From Candidatus Taylorbacteria bacterium RIFCSPLOWO2_01_FULL_45_15b (GTDB lineage Bacteria; Patescibacteriota; Minisyncoccia; Phycocordibacterales; 01-FULL-45-15b), in NCBI GenBank assembly GCA_001822655.1, contig MHRX01000054.1, positions 1 to 6,450 on the forward strand: a DNA stretch of 6,450 bases, in the 5' to 3' direction. Of the stretch, positions 4,600-6,450 are shown one piece after another. A program made the position numbers and the translations under genes. The number at the start of each line of letters is the position of its first letter. Position 1 is the first letter of the stretch. The notes under the pieces were generated by a model. That model did no database searches and was not told where the DNA came from. It was given only the letters and a program-made list of their open reading frames with translations.

Positions 4600-5733
4600 T
4601 TACCGGATTTCCTGCAATTTGCGCAGAGCCAGCCCAACGGACACCGCAAACTCCGGGCCGACCTGCTTCAAAACCCCTTCAAGAAAAGCGGGGCTCTCGA
4701 CTTTTCCAAATGGATTTGCCAAGACAACTTCGGTTTGGAAGCTTGTCTGCGCCACTTCAAGAAGGCCCTTTAATCCCGCGCCGCCGCCCGTCAGAAGTAT
4801 TTTTCCGAGGTTCTTCAGATGCTTTTTTTCATAGGTCAATATGACGCGGTTTGTTTCAGCAAAAATGTAATTCAGAGTCGAGGAAACGGCCGTAACCGTA
4901 TCCCTTCCTTCCGTAACAGCAGTCAATCCTTTCGTCCTTTTCATCGACTCCGCATTCTCTGGCGAGATATTGAGCGCTTTCGAGAGGGCGATCGTCAAAT
5001 CCTGCGATCCGCGGTTTATGACGTGCGACACGCGAAGCACTCCCCTGTCTACGATATAGAGTTTCGTCGAACCGGCGCCAAAATCAAAAAGCATAACAGG
5101 CGACCCCTCTCTATCAAGGGCCGAGCGGATCGTGCTGAAAATCTCGATTTCATAAAATGAAGCCCGGAGGCCTGACATTTTTATGACATCCTGCGCTTTT
5201 GCAATCGCTTCATTGTGAATTACAACGAGAAGAACCTCGATTGTCTTTTGCTTTGGAGCACTTCCTCTGTATAGAGCACCGGGTCTCGTTTCACTATATT
5301 CATCGGTGGGCATCGAACCTTCACGAGGAATCACCCACCAATCGAGAAGAACCTCGGAGATTGGCACAGGTACGTATTTTCTGGCCTCAATCGGAATTAT
5401 ACTTGCAAGTTGTTTCTCTTCGACTTCAGGAATTTCAATAATCGTAACGAGACTCGAGGACATGGGGATAGAGAAACCGCAATCTTTTGCGCTAATCTTC
5501 GCCTCCCTCATGAGATCAAGCACTGCCGAAGCTATTTTATCCGCCGGAAGCGCAGTCGCGCGGCCGATCTCGACACCGGCATAAGGCCCAAGAGAAAGTG
5601 CCCCGTATCGCTCAAGAACCGCACGGCCCTTCTTTTTTTTGAGCTGTACGATTTTTATTGAAGATGGACCTATATCCACCCCTGAAACGCTGGTTGGGTC
5701 TTTTGCAAAGAGATTTTTGAGAAAATTCGCCAT
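4600..5733 (-). CDS. pilM: Type IV pilus assembly protein PilM (actin-like ATPase fold)
   Basis: Cytoplasmic FtsA/actin-like protein that binds nucleotide and the PilN tail, linking the alignment complex to the cytoplasm. The 377 residues are slightly above the usual ~350. The phosphate-1 motif is SGVDIGPSSIKIVQL (17-31) and the PilM-typical IEARKYVPVPISEV is at 115-128. The phosphate-2 motif is LFDFGAGSTKLYIV (215-228), the adenosine motif LLTGGGAGLKGL (313-324) and the conserved NPFGKV is at 340-345. A short insertion (about 137-162, rich in polar residues) explains the extra length. The ATG at 5731-5733 places MANFLKNLF before the fold and no better start exists. It is the first pilus gene in the window, divergent from the comF-like gene. 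No Shine-Dalgarno sequence is visible. Confidence 0.95.
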   Translation of the reverse strand: MANFLKNLFAKDPTSVSGVDIGPSSIKIVQLKKKKGRAVLERYGALSLGPYAGVEIGRATALPADKIASAVLDLMREAKISAKDCGFSIPMSSSLVTIIEIPEVEEKQLASIIPIEARKYVPVPISEVLLDWWVIPREGSMPTDEYSETRPGALYRGSAPKQKTIEVLLVVIHNEAIAKAQDVIKMSGLRASFYEIEIFSTIRSALDREGSPVMLFDFGAGSTKLYIVDRGVLRVSHVINRGSQDLTIALSKALNISPENAESMKRTKGLTAVTEGRDTVTAVSSTLNYIFAETNRVILTYEKKHLKNLGKILLTGGGAGLKGLLEVAQTSFQTEVVLANPFGKVESPAFLEGVLKQVGPEFAVSVGLALRKLQEIR

Positions 5734-5751
5734 ATGCGGAACGTTTGAAAA

Positions 5752-5760
5752 ATTGTACCA
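5752..5760 (-). promoter_or_regulatory. Candidate extended -10 promoter of pilM
   Basis: The minus strand reads TGGTACAAT, an extended -10 (TGn plus TACAAT), ending 18 bases before the pilM ATG. No good -35 lies upstream, which is acceptable for extended -10 promoters. The expected 5' leader is about a dozen bases. The 57-bp divergent spacer (5734-5790) must also hold the promoter of the comF-like gene, for which I find only weak matches. Confidence 0.4.
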
Positions 5761-5790
5761 TTCTTTAGTGCGCGAAAATAGGTAAAAAGC

Positions 5791-6444
5791 ATGAAAAACA
5801 ATCTCGAGAAAATTTTGTACGCGATTTCAACTTTCTTTTTCCCCCAAGATGAAGATACTCGGATACTTGAAACAATGGATATCGAGACGTTCCGTCGTCG
5901 AGTTAGAGTTGAAGAACCTGCGCCCGAAGGAATCGAGGCGTTTTTCTCTTACCACGATCCGCTCATCAGACTCGCAATACGCGAGATGAAATACCACAAA
6001 AATCCAAAAGCGCTTTCGCTTCTTGCGGCTCTGACCCGCGAGAAAATCATTGAGAGCCTGGCGGAAAAATCACTTGGAATTCAGCAGAAATATTACCTCG
6101 TCGCCATTCCCGAAAGCGCCTCCCGACGAAATACTTATGGTTTCAATCAAATTGATCTTCTGATAAAAAAGATTACGGAAATCGACGGGGGTATCAATTT
6201 TGGGACACTACCGAATGCGCTTTTACGATCACGCGAGACGGTTTCCCAAGTATCGCTTCCTCGTAAAGAGCGCTTAAAAAATATGAAAGGAATTTTCAAA
6301 GCAAATCCACAGGCAATGCTCGATGGAAGGTCAATCCTCGTCCTTGACGACGTTACGACGACAGGTAGCACTCTTTTTGAAGCAAAACGAGCATTCAAAT
6401 CGGCCGGAGTTTCTTCCATATCGCTCTTTGCCGTTGCTCATTGA
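5791..6444 (+). CDS. comF: ComF-family phosphoribosyltransferase-like protein without zinc finger
   Basis: 217 residues with the ComF phosphoribosyltransferase fold. AFFSYHDPLIRLAIREMKY (50-68) matches the ComF-type entry to the fold. RRNTYGFNQIDLLIKKI (112-128) is the ComF R-GFNQ motif and QVSLPRKERLKNMKGIF (153-169) is the Q-L-R-RLKN-F motif. The PRPP-binding loop is ILVLDDVTTTGSTL (182-195) with the acidic pair D186-D187. The N-terminal Cys4 zinc finger of classic ComF is missing, and residues 1-48 contain no cysteine. ComF is needed for DNA uptake in Bacillus and Haemophilus; its biochemical substrate is unsettled. The gene is divergent from pilM, placing a DNA-uptake type protein beside the pilus locus. 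A weak AGG (5780-5782) lies eight bases before the ATG, the only Shine-Dalgarno-like site in the window. The stop is TGA. An ATG follows directly at 6445, possibly the next gene, cut by the window end. Confidence 0.88.
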   Translation: MKNNLEKILYAISTFFFPQDEDTRILETMDIETFRRRVRVEEPAPEGIEAFFSYHDPLIRLAIREMKYHKNPKALSLLAALTREKIIESLAEKSLGIQQKYYLVAIPESASRRNTYGFNQIDLLIKKITEIDGGINFGTLPNALLRSRETVSQVSLPRKERLKNMKGIFKANPQAMLDGRSILVLDDVTTTGSTLFEAKRAFKSAGVSSISLFAVAH

Positions 6445-6450
6445 ATGGTC

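Noticed and set aside
4350..4649. Minus-strand frame of 99 codons filling the pilM-pilN gap
   Set aside because: It overlaps the pilM 3' end and reads through both palindromic repeats and the double hairpin. The product has no coherent domain or membrane signal.

Overview
The window is a type IV pilus (T4P) assembly cluster, most likely from a Candidate Phyla Radiation (Patescibacteria, Parcubacteria-like) bacterium. This placement is inferred from three things. The proteins are small and stripped-down versions of pilM/pilN/pilO/pilB products. A ~100-residue protein ending in a GR-x-NPF motif sits where PilP would be, and the ComF-like protein lacks the usual N-terminal zinc finger. Shine-Dalgarno sequences are nearly absent. 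TGA is read as stop at the end of the comF-like gene, which argues against the UGA-glycine lineages (Gracilibacteria/Absconditabacteria).

Layout from right to left, in the direction the pilus genes are read: the comF-like gene (5791-6444, +) diverges from pilM (4600-5733, -) across a 57-bp spacer. A 342-bp repeat-rich spacer follows. Then come pilN-like (3589-4257, -), pilO-like (3054-3587, -) and a 97-codon membrane protein (2759-3052, -), with only one base between consecutive stop and start codons. A 113-bp hairpin-forming spacer separates these from pilB (888-2645, -). A 459-bp spacer with a 142-bp tandem repeat follows, and finally a single-domain response regulator (36-428, -).

How the genes work together (from knowledge of the family): PilM is a cytoplasmic actin-like protein that docks on PilN. 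PilN and PilO are single-pass membrane proteins with periplasm-like domains that form the alignment subcomplex. The small NPF protein probably completes this subcomplex. PilB is the extension ATPase. The receiver protein could tune motor activity. No pilin, PilC, PilD, PilT or secretin is in the window, so they must lie elsewhere if present. ComF-family phosphoribosyltransferases are associated with DNA uptake and may act with a competence pilus, but that link here is inference.

The coding content is a recognisable system and I do not see a novel enzyme system. The unexplained signal is in the three larger spacers. Each carries imperfect palindromes or direct repeats: a 142-bp tandem unit with inverted-repeat ends, a long imperfect hairpin before pilB, and a pair of palindromic direct repeats around a GC-rich double hairpin between pilM and pilN. 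Two of these spacers share an identical 13-base word.
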